NCBI GenBank assembly: GCA_020355165.1
Contig: CP070661.1
Coordinates: 2,840,054 to 2,904,053, forward strand
Origin: Burkholderiales bacterium
GTDB taxonomy: Bacteria; Pseudomonadota; Gammaproteobacteria; Burkholderiales; Burkholderiaceae_F
Length of the DNA stretch: 64,000 bases
Direction: 5' to 3'
Below are positions 18,230 to 25,533 of the stretch, piece after piece. The notes under the pieces are model-generated. The model worked only from the letters and a program-made list of their open reading frames with translations. It did no database searches and was not told the DNA's origin. The first letter of the stretch is position 1. Each line of letters opens with the position of its first letter. Both the position numbers and the translations under genes were made by a program.

Positions 18230-19588
18230 ATGTTCGGAAAGATCCTCATTGCCAACCGCGGCGAGATCGCGCTGCGCATCCAGCGCGCCTGTCGCGAAAT
18301 GGGCATCACGACGGTGGTCGTGCACTCGCAGGCCGACACCGACGCCAAGTACGTCAAGCTCGCCGACGAGTCGGTGTGCATCGGGCCGGCGCAGTCGAAG
18401 GACAGCTACCTCAACATACCGGCGATCATCAGCGCCGCCGAAGTGACGGACGCGGAAGCGATCCACCCCGGCTACGGCTTTCTTTCCGAGAATGCCGACT
18501 TCGCCGAGCGGGTCGAGAAGAGCGGGTTCGTCTTCATCGGGCCGCGGCCAGAGTCGATCCGGCTGATGGGCGACAAGGTGTCGGCCAAGCAGGCGATGAT
18601 CGACGCCGGCGTGCCCACGGTACCGGGCTCGCCCGGCGCCCTGCCCGAGGACGCGCGCGAGATCGTCCGCATCGCCCGCTCGATCGGCTACCCGGTGATC
18701 ATCAAGGCGGCCGGCGGTGGCGGCGGCCGCGGCATGCGCGTCGTCAATACGGAGGCGGCGCTGATCGGAGCCGTCAACCTGACCCGCCAGGAGGCGCAAT
18801 CGGCGTTCGGCAACCCCGGCGTCTATATGGAGAAGTTCCTCGAAAACCCGCGCCACATCGAGATCCAGGTCCTGGCCGACCAATACCGCAACGCGGTCTG
18901 GCTGGGCGAGCGCGACTGCTCGATGCAGCGGCGGCACCAGAAGATCATCGAGGAGGCGCCGGCGCCGGGCATTCCGCGCAAGCTGATCGAGCGCATCGGC
19001 GACCGCTGCGCCGATGCCTGCCGCAAGATCGGCTACCGCGGTGCCGGCACCTTCGAGTTCCTCTTTGAGAACGGCGAGTTCTTCTTCATCGAGATGAACA
19101 CCCGGCTGCAGGTCGAACACCCGGTCACAGAGATGGTCACCGGCATCGACCTGGTGCAGCAGCAGATCCGCGTTGCTGCCGGCCAGAAGCTCGCCTTCCG
19201 GCAGCGCGACATCAACCTGCGCGGCGCGGCGATCGAGTGCCGGGTCAACGCCGAGGATCCGTACCGCTTCACGCCGAGCCCGGGTCGCATCACCGCCTGG
19301 CACGCGCCGGGGGGCCCGGGCGTGCGCGTCGACTCTCATGCCTACAGCGGCTACTTCGTGCCTCCACATTACGACTCGCTGATCGGCAAGCTGGTCTGCT
19401 ACGGGGACACCCGCGCGCAGGCCATCGCCCGCATGTCGGTAGCGCTGTCGGAGATGGTGGTCGAAGGGATCCAGACCAACATTCCACTGCACCGCGAGCT
19501 GATGGTGGACGAGAAGTTCGTCCAGGGCGGCACCAGCATCCACTATTTGGAGAAGCGGCTCGCCGCCCGGCTGCCGAAGCCTGGTTAG
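18230..19588 (+). CDS. accC: acetyl-CoA carboxylase biotin carboxylase subunit
   Basis: ATP-dependent carboxylation of biotin on AccB. The 452-residue protein matches the family length and shows the biotin carboxylase N-terminal domain ([24 protein letters not shown]), the Gly-rich ATP-grasp loop [34 protein letters not shown], and the catalytic [18 protein letters not shown]. The 150 bases between accB and accC hold no hairpin or promoter I can identify. A GC-rich inverted repeat around 19600-19640 follows the stop but lacks a T-run. Confidence 0.97.
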   Translation: MFGKILIANRGEIALRIQRACREMGITTVVVHSQADTDAKYVKLADESVCIGPAQSKDSYLNIPAIISAAEVTDAEAIHPGYGFLSENADFAERVEKSGFVFIGPRPESIRLMGDKVSAKQAMIDAGVPTVPGSPGALPEDAREIVRIARSIGYPVIIKAAGGGGGRGMRVVNTEAALIGAVNLTRQEAQSAFGNPGVYMEKFLENPRHIEIQVLADQYRNAVWLGERDCSMQRRHQKIIEEAPAPGIPRKLIERIGDRCADACRKIGYRGAGTFEFLFENGEFFFIEMNTRLQVEHPVTEMVTGIDLVQQQIRVAAGQKLAFRQRDINLRGAAIECRVNAEDPYRFTPSPGRITAWHAPGGPGVRVDSHAYSGYFVPPHYDSLIGKLVCYGDTRAQAIARMSVALSEMVVEGIQTNIPLHRELMVDEKFVQGGTSIHYLEKRLAARLPKPG

Positions 19589-19660
19589 TGGGGATCGGCC
19601 CGGCCCCGCCGAGGCGGCCGGGCTAGCCGGCTGCCGGGCCGCGCCTGCCGTGGACTGCCG

Positions 19661-20581
19661 GTGACGCTGCGCGAGATCACACTGCTGGCCGGGACCGAGG
19701 TGGCCGATGCACTGTCGGACGCACTGCTCGAGCACGGCGCGCTGTCGGTTTCGATCGAAGATGCGGACGCCGACACGGTCGACGAGCAGCCGCTGTACGG
19801 GGAACCAGGCGCGCAACCGGAGCGCACGGGCTGGGCACACAACCGGGTATCGGTGCTGCTGCCGACCGGCAGCGACCCGGCGCAGCTGCTTGCGGCCGCC
19901 TGCGAGGCGGTATCGATCAGCGTGCCGCGGATCTGCGGCGAGCGGCAGGTCGACGACGCCGACTGGGTGCGACTGACGCAGGCGCAGTTCCCGCCCACCC
20001 GCATCGGCAACGGCCTTTGGATCGTGCCGAGCTGGCACGAGCCCCCCGACCCCGGCGCGGTCAACATACGGCTCGATCCTGGCATCGCGTTCGGAACCGG
20101 AACTCATCCGACCACCCGGCTGTGCCTGGCGTGGCTGCTGCAACGCATGCCCCGCGGCGCCCGCGTGCTCGACTACGGCTGCGGCTCCGGCGTGCTTGCC
20201 ATCGCCGCCGCCAAGCTCGGCGCCCGCGAGGTGATCGGCACCGATATCGACGGGCAGGCGCTGGTCGCGGCGCGCGCCAACAGCCGGCGCAACGCAGTCG
20301 ATGCTCGGTACACTGCGCCGGAACAGTTGCCACCCGGACCTTTCGACGTCGTGCTCGCCAACATCCTCGCCAACCCGCTGCGACTGCTGGCGCCGGCACT
20401 GCTGGCGCGCGTGGCACCGGGCGGATGGCTGGTGCTTTCCGGCGTGCTCGATCGGCAAGCGGAGGAACTGATCGGCGCCTATGCGCAGGTCGACCGCGCG
20501 GTGCCGCTCGATGTCTGGGCGACCGAGGACGGCTGGTCCTGCCTGAGCGGGCGCCGTCGCGGGCCGATCGCCGCCGGCTGA
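19661..20581 (+). CDS. prmA: ribosomal protein L11 methyltransferase
   Basis: SAM-dependent trimethylation of ribosomal protein L11. The 306-residue protein has the PrmA N-terminal substrate-recognition domain (REITLLAGTEVADALSDALLEHGALSVSIED), LDPGIAFGTGTHPTTRLCL before the methyltransferase core, motif I VLDYGCGSGVLAIAAAKLGA, and DVVLANILANPL, which is the PrmA version of motif IV. Initiation is at a GTG. The gene sits in the conserved betaproteobacterial order accB-accC-prmA-DUF3426. Confidence 0.95.
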   Translation: MTLREITLLAGTEVADALSDALLEHGALSVSIEDADADTVDEQPLYGEPGAQPERTGWAHNRVSVLLPTGSDPAQLLAAACEAVSISVPRICGERQVDDADWVRLTQAQFPPTRIGNGLWIVPSWHEPPDPGAVNIRLDPGIAFGTGTHPTTRLCLAWLLQRMPRGARVLDYGCGSGVLAIAAAKLGAREVIGTDIDGQALVAARANSRRNAVDARYTAPEQLPPGPFDVVLANILANPLRLLAPALLARVAPGGWLVLSGVLDRQAEELIGAYAQVDRAVPLDVWATEDGWSCLSGRRRGPIAAG

Positions 20582-20590
20582 CCGGCCAAG

Positions 20591-21628
20591 ATGGCGCTTG
20601 CTACCCGCTGCCCCAACTGCCATGCGCTGTTTCGCGTCGCCGCGGACCAGCTGAAGCTGCGTGGCGGCCTGGTCCGCTGCGGTGCCTGCCGTCATGTCTT
20701 CGACGCTACCGGCACGCTGAGCTACATCGACGACGCGAGTTTGTCGACGTCGGCGCATGCCGCGGCCCCTGCCGTGGGGGCCGTGATAGCGGCGATCAGG
20801 AAGGCCGAGTCCAACGCCAGCGAGTCGCCGGCGATGCACGATCAGGTGCCCCTGCCTGCAGCGCCGGCGCAGATGGAGCCGGGGCCGCAGACGCAGACAT
20901 CGGCAGAGCCGGCCGCCGAGGTGGCAGCGCAGGCCGACGCCGATCACTGGGTTGGCCCGCCGTCGCAAGTCCCGACCGCGCCAGCCTTCCCGGCGCCAGT
21001 CGACGCCGCCGATCGTGCCGGGCTCGAGCCGTCCGTCGATCAAGGGCCTGCCGCCGAACTGCCGGCGCTCGACGAGGCGTTGCCGGTCGCCGACCAGGTC
21101 ACGCCGGCGTTCCTGCGCGAAGCCGATGCGCAGAGGGCGCGGCGGCGCTCGGTGCTGTTCGGCATCGGCGCACTCCTGCTCGCGGGTCTCGTGCTGGCCC
21201 AGCTTGCCGTCGCATTCCGCGCCGAGCTTCTCGTCCGGATTCCACAGGCGAGGCCGGCGCTCACCGCCCTGTGCAAGGTCTTCCGCTGCACGGTCAACTG
21301 GCCGGCAAGAGGCGACCTGCTCGCCGTCGTCGGAAGCGAGTTGCAGGCCCTGCCCGGGACCGGCGCCCTCGAACTGACGGCCGTCATCCGCAACCGCGGC
21401 AGCATGACGCTGGCATTGCCGGCGATCGAGCTGACGCTGTCGGATACGCTGAACCGAACGGTCGCCCGGCGGGTATTCGCGCCGTCGGAGTACCTGGCCG
21501 GAGAGGACGACCCGCAGGCGCGGTTGCTGGCCGGCCTCGACCCCGGTGCCGACCTGACGGTGCGGATTGCCTTCGAGGCGCAAGGCCTGAACGCAGCCGG
21601 CTTCGTCGTCTACCCCTTTTATCTCTGA
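20591..21628 (+). CDS. zinc-ribbon and DUF3426 domain membrane protein
   Basis: A 345-residue inner-membrane protein. Residues 1-40 form an MJ0042-type zinc ribbon with Cys7, Cys10, Cys30 and Cys33 (RCPNC and VRCGAC). An acidic, Ala/Pro-rich linker follows, then one membrane segment at about 185-205 (SVLFGIGALLLAGLVLAQLAV), and a C-terminal DUF3426 domain (LELTAVIRNRGSMTLALPAIELTLSD) resembling an immunoglobulin-like fold outside the membrane. The function is unknown. It begins nine bases after prmA, and this pairing is widely kept in Burkholderiales, so it probably belongs to the acc-prmA transcript. Confidence 0.85.
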   Translation: MALATRCPNCHALFRVAADQLKLRGGLVRCGACRHVFDATGTLSYIDDASLSTSAHAAAPAVGAVIAAIRKAESNASESPAMHDQVPLPAAPAQMEPGPQTQTSAEPAAEVAAQADADHWVGPPSQVPTAPAFPAPVDAADRAGLEPSVDQGPAAELPALDEALPVADQVTPAFLREADAQRARRRSVLFGIGALLLAGLVLAQLAVAFRAELLVRIPQARPALTALCKVFRCTVNWPARGDLLAVVGSELQALPGTGALELTAVIRNRGSMTLALPAIELTLSDTLNRTVARRVFAPSEYLAGEDDPQARLLAGLDPGADLTVRIAFEAQGLNAAGFVVYPFYL

Positions 21629-21701
21629 TCCAGGACCGGCCGCATCGGGCCGCCAGTCGCACCTCGATCCCAGCGCGCCGGCAGCCCGGCACCCCCTTCA
21701 G

Positions 21702-22637
21702 ATGAGCACATTGATCTGCGGTTCGATCGCCTTCGATTCGATCATGGTCTTCCGCGGGCGGTTCAAGGATCACATCCTGCCGGACCAGGTCCACATCCTG
21801 AACGTCGCCTTCCTGGTGCCGCAGCTGCGACGCGAGTATGGCGGCACTGCCGGCAACATCGCCTACAGCCTGAAGCTGCTCGGCGGCGATGCGCTGCCGA
21901 TGGCGACCGTCGGAGCCGACGCAGCGGCGTACCTGCAGCGCTTCGACCAGCTCGGCATCAGGCGGACCCACCTGCGCGAGGTCGCCGACAGTTACACCGC
22001 GCAGGCCTTCATCACCACCGACCTCGACGACAACCAGATCACCGCCTTCCATCCCGGCGCGATGTCGATGTCGCAGCTGAACGAGGTGCCCGGCGACGGG
22101 TCGGTCCGGCTGGGCATCGTTGCCCCCGACGGGCGTGAAGGGATGATCGCCCACGCAACCCAGTTCGCCGAACACGGCATCCCGTTCATCTTCGACCCCG
22201 GCCAGGGCCTGCCGATGTTCGACGCCGCCGAGCTCGACCGCTTCCTCGGACAGGCCACCTACGCGGTGCTCAACGACTACGAGGCGCAGCTGGTGGTGGA
22301 CAAGACCGGCACGGCGATCGAGGCGCTGGCGCACAGGGTCAGCGCGCTGATCGTCACGCGCGGCGCCCAGGGATCGGACATCTTCGTCGGGGGTCGGGTT
22401 CTGCACATCCCGGTGGCGCGGACCCGGCGCGTCGTCGATCCGACCGGCTGCGGCGATGCCTATCGCGCCGGGCTCCTGTACGGCCTCGCCAACGGCTTGG
22501 ACTGGGAGACCACCGGGCGGCTGGCTGCCGCGATGGGCGCGCTGAAGATCGAGCACAGTGGCGCGCAGAACCACGCCCCGCCGCGCGACGAGATCGCCGA
22601 GCGCTTCAGCGAATCCTTCGGCTTCCGCCCCTGGTAG
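21702..22637 (+). CDS. PfkB-family carbohydrate/nucleoside kinase
   Basis: A 311-residue ribokinase-like sugar or nucleoside kinase. The first PfkB signature is YGGTAGNIAYSLKLLGGDALPMATVG and the second is DPTGCGDAYRAGLLYGL, with Asp252 as the catalytic base. ITAFHPGAM and IVTRGAQGSDIF fit this fold. Relatives at this locus are annotated as adenosine kinase or generic carbohydrate kinases; the sequence does not settle the substrate. It ends nine bases from the convergent yggT, and a hairpin (GCGGCCT/AGGCCGC, 22640-22657) spans that junction. Confidence 0.88.
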   Translation: MSTLICGSIAFDSIMVFRGRFKDHILPDQVHILNVAFLVPQLRREYGGTAGNIAYSLKLLGGDALPMATVGADAAAYLQRFDQLGIRRTHLREVADSYTAQAFITTDLDDNQITAFHPGAMSMSQLNEVPGDGSVRLGIVAPDGREGMIAHATQFAEHGIPFIFDPGQGLPMFDAAELDRFLGQATYAVLNDYEAQLVVDKTGTAIEALAHRVSALIVTRGAQGSDIFVGGRVLHIPVARTRRVVDPTGCGDAYRAGLLYGLANGLDWETTGRLAAAMGALKIEHSGAQNHAPPRDEIAERFSESFGFRPW

Positions 22638-22646
22638 CCGCGGCCT

Positions 22647-23195
22647 TTACAGGCCGCTGCGAGCCAGCACGATCAGCATCACGTTGACGATCAGGATCAC
22701 GACGACCGGCGACAGATCGATGCCTCCGACCAGCGGCAAGGCCCGCTGGAACGGCGCAAGGAACGGCCGCGCCAGCATCAGCACCGCCGGAGCGATCGGC
22801 GCATGCGGATTGACCCAGCTCAGCACGACGTGCAGCAGGGTCACCCAGAGCACGAGGTACAGCGCCCAGCGCAGCAGTTCGATCAGCGCGATCAGCACCA
22901 TGGCGGGCCATGGCCAGTCCGCCACGCCCAGGCCGACGAGCAGGAAGCGCAGACAGACGAAGACGATGGCAACGAGGAGCGCCGCCAGCAGGGTGGCGAC
23001 GTCGAGGCGACCCGCCGCCCGCACCAGCCGCCGCAGCGGCCGCACCAGCCAGTCGGTCAACGCGGTCGCGAACTGCGCCAGGGGGTTGCGCGCCGGCAGG
23101 CCGAGGTAGGTCATGTAGGCGCGCGCGAGCAGGGTGACGCCGAGGATCACCGAGACCGTCTGCAGCAGAAAATCGGCGATTTCGGCCAGAAGCAT
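22647..23195 (-). CDS. YggT family membrane protein
   Basis: A 182-residue inner-membrane protein with two YggT repeats, each of two hydrophobic helices around a short conserved linker. The conserved repeat segments are RNPLAQFATALTDWLVRPLRRLV and HAPIAPAVLMLARPFLAPFQRALP, each followed by a hydrophobic helix. YggT proteins are linked to osmotic tolerance and, in gram-positives, to division-site organisation (YlmG), but no biochemical role is known. The gene is convergent with the PfkB kinase. Confidence 0.88.
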   Translation of the reverse strand: MLLAEIADFLLQTVSVILGVTLLARAYMTYLGLPARNPLAQFATALTDWLVRPLRRLVRAAGRLDVATLLAALLVAIVFVCLRFLLVGLGVADWPWPAMVLIALIELLRWALYLVLWVTLLHVVLSWVNPHAPIAPAVLMLARPFLAPFQRALPLVGGIDLSPVVVILIVNVMLIVLARSGL

Positions 23196-23251
23196 GGTGT
23201 GGCGCGCCGCGGATCAGGTCGGCCGATTCTAGCGAGGCTCAATTGGCGAAC

Positions 23252-23282
23252 AAAAAAGGGGCGCTGAGAGTCTCAGCGCCCC
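23252..23282 (-). terminator. rho-independent terminator of the histone H1-like gene
   Basis: A perfect 12-bp inverted repeat GGGGCGCTGAGA / TCTCAGCGCCCC with a single-base centre is followed, on the minus strand, by TTTTTTG. It lies 31 bases after the stop of the histone-like gene and is one of the clearest terminators in the window. Confidence 0.9.
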
Positions 23283-23312
23283 TTCGGCAGACGAGACTGC
23301 CGCGCGGCCGCC

Positions 23313-23744
23313 TTACGGACGGCTACCCGTCGGGAACGGCCATGCGGCCGCCGGGTTCAGCGCCGTCTTGGCGCCCGCTGCCGGGGCCGCCGGAGCGGCC
23401 GCGGCCGGGGCGGCAGCCTTCTTGGCTACTTTCTTCGCAGCAGCCTTTCTAACTACTTTTTTTTTAGCAGCGGCCTTCTTGGCCTTCTTGGCGACGGCCT
23501 TCTTGACCGTCTTCTTCGCTACGGCCTTCTTGGCCTTCCTGGCGACGGCCTTCTTGACCGTCTTCTTGGCTACGGCCTTCTTGACCTTCCTGGCGACGGC
23601 CTTCTTGACCATCTTCTTGGCTACGGCCTTCTTGGCCTTCCTGGCCACGGCCTTCTTGGCGGTGCGCTTAGCAGCCGCCTTCCTGACGGTGCGCTTAGCA
23701 GCCGCCTTCCTGGCGGCCTTCTTCGCGGTTTTCTTCGTTGCCAT
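23313..23744 (-). CDS. histone H1-like, lysine/alanine-rich nucleoid protein
   Basis: A 143-residue, extremely basic protein made largely of KKA- and AKK-type repeats, like the C-terminal tail of eukaryotic histone H1 and the bacterial AlgP, HctB and BpH1-type proteins. It probably binds DNA non-specifically and compacts the nucleoid. A 17-residue unit (KKAVARKAKKAVAKKTV) is repeated about four times and is encoded by 51-nt tandem repeats. The tail is Ala/Pro-rich ([17 protein letters not shown]) and ends in WPFPTGSRP. A CAGGAG ribosome binding site precedes the ATG, and a strong terminator follows. Repeat number is likely to differ between strains. Confidence 0.88.
   Translation of the reverse strand: MATKKTAKKAARKAAAKRTVRKAAAKRTAKKAVARKAKKAVAKKMVKKAVARKVKKAVAKKTVKKAVARKAKKAVAKKTVKKAVAKKAKKAAAKKKVVRKAAAKKVAKKAAAPAAAAPAAPAAGAKTALNPAAAWPFPTGSRP
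23470..23673 (-). repeat. 51-nt tandem repeats in the histone H1-like gene
   Basis: Four near-identical 51-nt units can be phased at 23470-23520, 23521-23571, 23572-23622 and 23623 to about 23673, the last more degenerate. Copies differ at few positions. They keep the reading frame, so gain or loss of a unit changes the protein by 17 residues. Confidence 0.85.
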
Positions 23745-24357
23745 GCGTATCTCCTGATTGATATCGATAAGGAGTTGATGAGGAAACCCGAGGCGGCCGG
23801 TTCAGGCCCCGCTCGGGCTATTCATCGGCGCATGCGGATGCACTGTCGCCGCGGCAACCCCAGAAGTGCGTTTTGATGGACGCATATCCGAGCAGAGCGC
23901 GGAACGGTCAGGGCGAAGGCCGCTGACGCTGATGAATTCGGCACGGCGCAACGGCGCCGGAAACAGCCGGCGCGCGCGCAAAGAAAACGCCAGCACACGG
24001 CCGGCGTTCGGAAAGGAGGAAAGGCTGGATTTCTTGGCCGCCGGCGAGAGCCCTGGTTTCGGAGCGGGAACGACCCCGCAAGACCCTGCTGTCTCGATGG
24101 CGGTTCGTCGGGTGTCTTTGACGATGAAGCGTCTACTGTGGCCGTCGGAGTTCAATGCCGTGATCGAAGTTCGCTGTTTGATCAACGAATCGAGCAGCTC
24201 AACATGAGAGTGCTTTTTACTCTCAATCATTTTCACTCGCAAGAGTTTTCGCGAATTTCGCGCACCAGCTGTTCGATTTATTCAACGCGCGCGCAACGTT
24301 GCTCGCACCTTTTGCTCATGCATACGCATGAAGGCGGCTGCTGCCATCTCGCACCCG
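23745..24357. other. long noncoding region upstream of the histone H1-like gene
   Basis: These 613 bp lie between nrdB and the histone-like gene, both read leftwards. The part at 24180-24320 is clearly richer in A and T than its surroundings. It holds three perfect inverted repeats: GAGAGT/ACTCTC at 24206-24224, CGCGAA/TTCGCG around one central base at 24250-24262, and the palindrome GCAACGTTGC at 24293-24302. A fourth, TCATGC/GCATGA at 24316-24331, is near the nrdB end. I see no protein-coding gene; the open frames here lack family features. It probably carries the histone gene promoter and a long leader. Confidence 0.55.
24214..24242 (-). promoter_or_regulatory. candidate promoter for the histone H1-like gene
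   Basis: On the minus strand TTGCGA (-35) and TAAAAA (-10) are separated by 17 bases. Each matches the sigma-70 consensus at four positions. The -10 overlaps the loop of an inverted repeat. It would give a leader of roughly 460 bases, so a closer promoter may exist. Confidence 0.3.
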
Positions 24358-25494
24358 CTACTCCCAGCTCAACGCGCCGCCCGTCTGGTACTCGATCACC
24401 CGCGTCTCGAAGAAATTGCGCTCCTTCTTCAGGTCGATCATCTCGCTCATCCAAGGAAACGGGTTTTCCTCCGCCGCGAAAAGCGGCTCGATGCCGATCT
24501 GCTGGGCGCGCCGGTTGGCGATGTAGCGCAGGTAGCCCTTGAACATCGGCGCATTCAGCCCGAGCACGCCGCGCGGCATGGTGTCCTCCGCGTAGGCGTA
24601 CTCGAGGTCGACGGCCCGGCGGAACAGCCGGCGGATCTCGTCGCGGAACTCCGCCGTCCAGAGCTGCGGGTTCTCCAGCTTGATCTGGTTGATGAGGTCG
24701 ATGCCGAAGTTGCAGTGCATCGACTCGTCGCGCAGGATGTACTGGTACTGCTCGGCGGCCCCCGTCATCTTGTTCTGCCGGCCCAGTGCCAGGATCTGGG
24801 CGAAGCCGACGTAGAAGAACAGCCCCTCCATCAGGCAGGCGAAGACGATCAGGCTCCGCAGCAGCTTCTGGTCGCTCTCGGTCGTGCCGGTGGCAAAGTT
24901 CGGGTCGGTCAGGGTGTCGATGAACGGGATCAGGAACTCGTCCTTGGCGCGGATCGAGGCGATCTCATGGTAGGCGTTGAAGATCTCTCCCTCGTCCAGG
25001 CCCAGCGACTCGACGATGTACTGGTAGGCGTGGGTGTGGATCGCCTCCTCGAAGGCCTGCCGCAGCAGGAACTGCCGGCATTCCGGCGCCGTGATGTGCC
25101 GGTAGGTACCGAGGACGATGTTGTTGGCAGCCAGCGAGTCGGCGGTGACGAAGAAGCCGAGATTGCGCTTGACGATCCGCCGTTCGTCCTCGGTCAGGCC
25201 GTTGGGGCTCTTCCACAGCGCGATGTCGCGCGACATGTTGATTTCCTGCGGCATCCAGTGGTTGGCGCAGGTGGCCAGGTACTTGTCCCAAGCCCACTTG
25301 TACTTGAACGGCACCAGCTGGTTGACGTCGGTGCGGCCGTTGATGATCCGCTTGTCGGCGACGTTGACTCGCCGGGTGTCGGCGGCGGCCGGCGGACCGG
25401 CGGACTGAGCCGCCGCCGGTCGATCCGCCGGCAGCGGCTGGCGGTGTGGCGCAGGCGCCGCCGGCGCGGCGGCTGAATCTTCCCAGGTCAGCAT
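24358..25494 (-). CDS. nrdB: class Ia ribonucleotide reductase, beta (radical-generating) subunit
   Basis: Houses the di-iron tyrosyl radical used by NrdA to make deoxyribonucleotides. The 378-residue protein has the full set of ligands: Asp119, Glu150 and His153 ([11 protein letters not shown]), Glu223 ([10 protein letters not shown]), and Glu257 and His260 ([12 protein letters not shown]), with radical Tyr157 four residues after His153, spaced exactly as in E. coli R2. Tyr157 excludes a class Ic enzyme. A 40-residue Ala/Pro-rich N-terminal extension precedes the conserved part. The C-terminus (TGGALSWE) would bind NrdA. It lies 39 bases downstream of nrdA, and the two are probably co-transcribed. 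Confidence 0.96.
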   Translation of the reverse strand: MLTWEDSAAAPAAPAPHRQPLPADRPAAAQSAGPPAAADTRRVNVADKRIINGRTDVNQLVPFKYKWAWDKYLATCANHWMPQEINMSRDIALWKSPNGLTEDERRIVKRNLGFFVTADSLAANNIVLGTYRHITAPECRQFLLRQAFEEAIHTHAYQYIVESLGLDEGEIFNAYHEIASIRAKDEFLIPFIDTLTDPNFATGTTESDQKLLRSLIVFACLMEGLFFYVGFAQILALGRQNKMTGAAEQYQYILRDESMHCNFGIDLINQIKLENPQLWTAEFRDEIRRLFRRAVDLEYAYAEDTMPRGVLGLNAPMFKGYLRYIANRRAQQIGIEPLFAAEENPFPWMSEMIDLKKERNFFETRVIEYQTGGALSWE

Positions 25495-25533
25495 CTGTCG
25501 TTCCCCTGTCGATCTGCCGGAGTCGCCGGCCCG

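Noticed and set aside
18197-21583. 1128-codon minus-strand open frame opposite accC-prmA-DUF3426
   Set aside because: It is antisense to three well supported genes and its composition (Arg, Gly, His, Val rich) is that of a GC-driven shadow.
23802-24242. 146-codon minus-strand open frame upstream of the histone-like gene
   Set aside because: No domain, odd composition and no ribosome binding site; it runs across the palindromic noncoding region.
24316-24331. hairpin TCATGC/GCATGA after nrdB as a terminator
   Set aside because: The stem is only six base pairs and no T-run follows on the minus strand.
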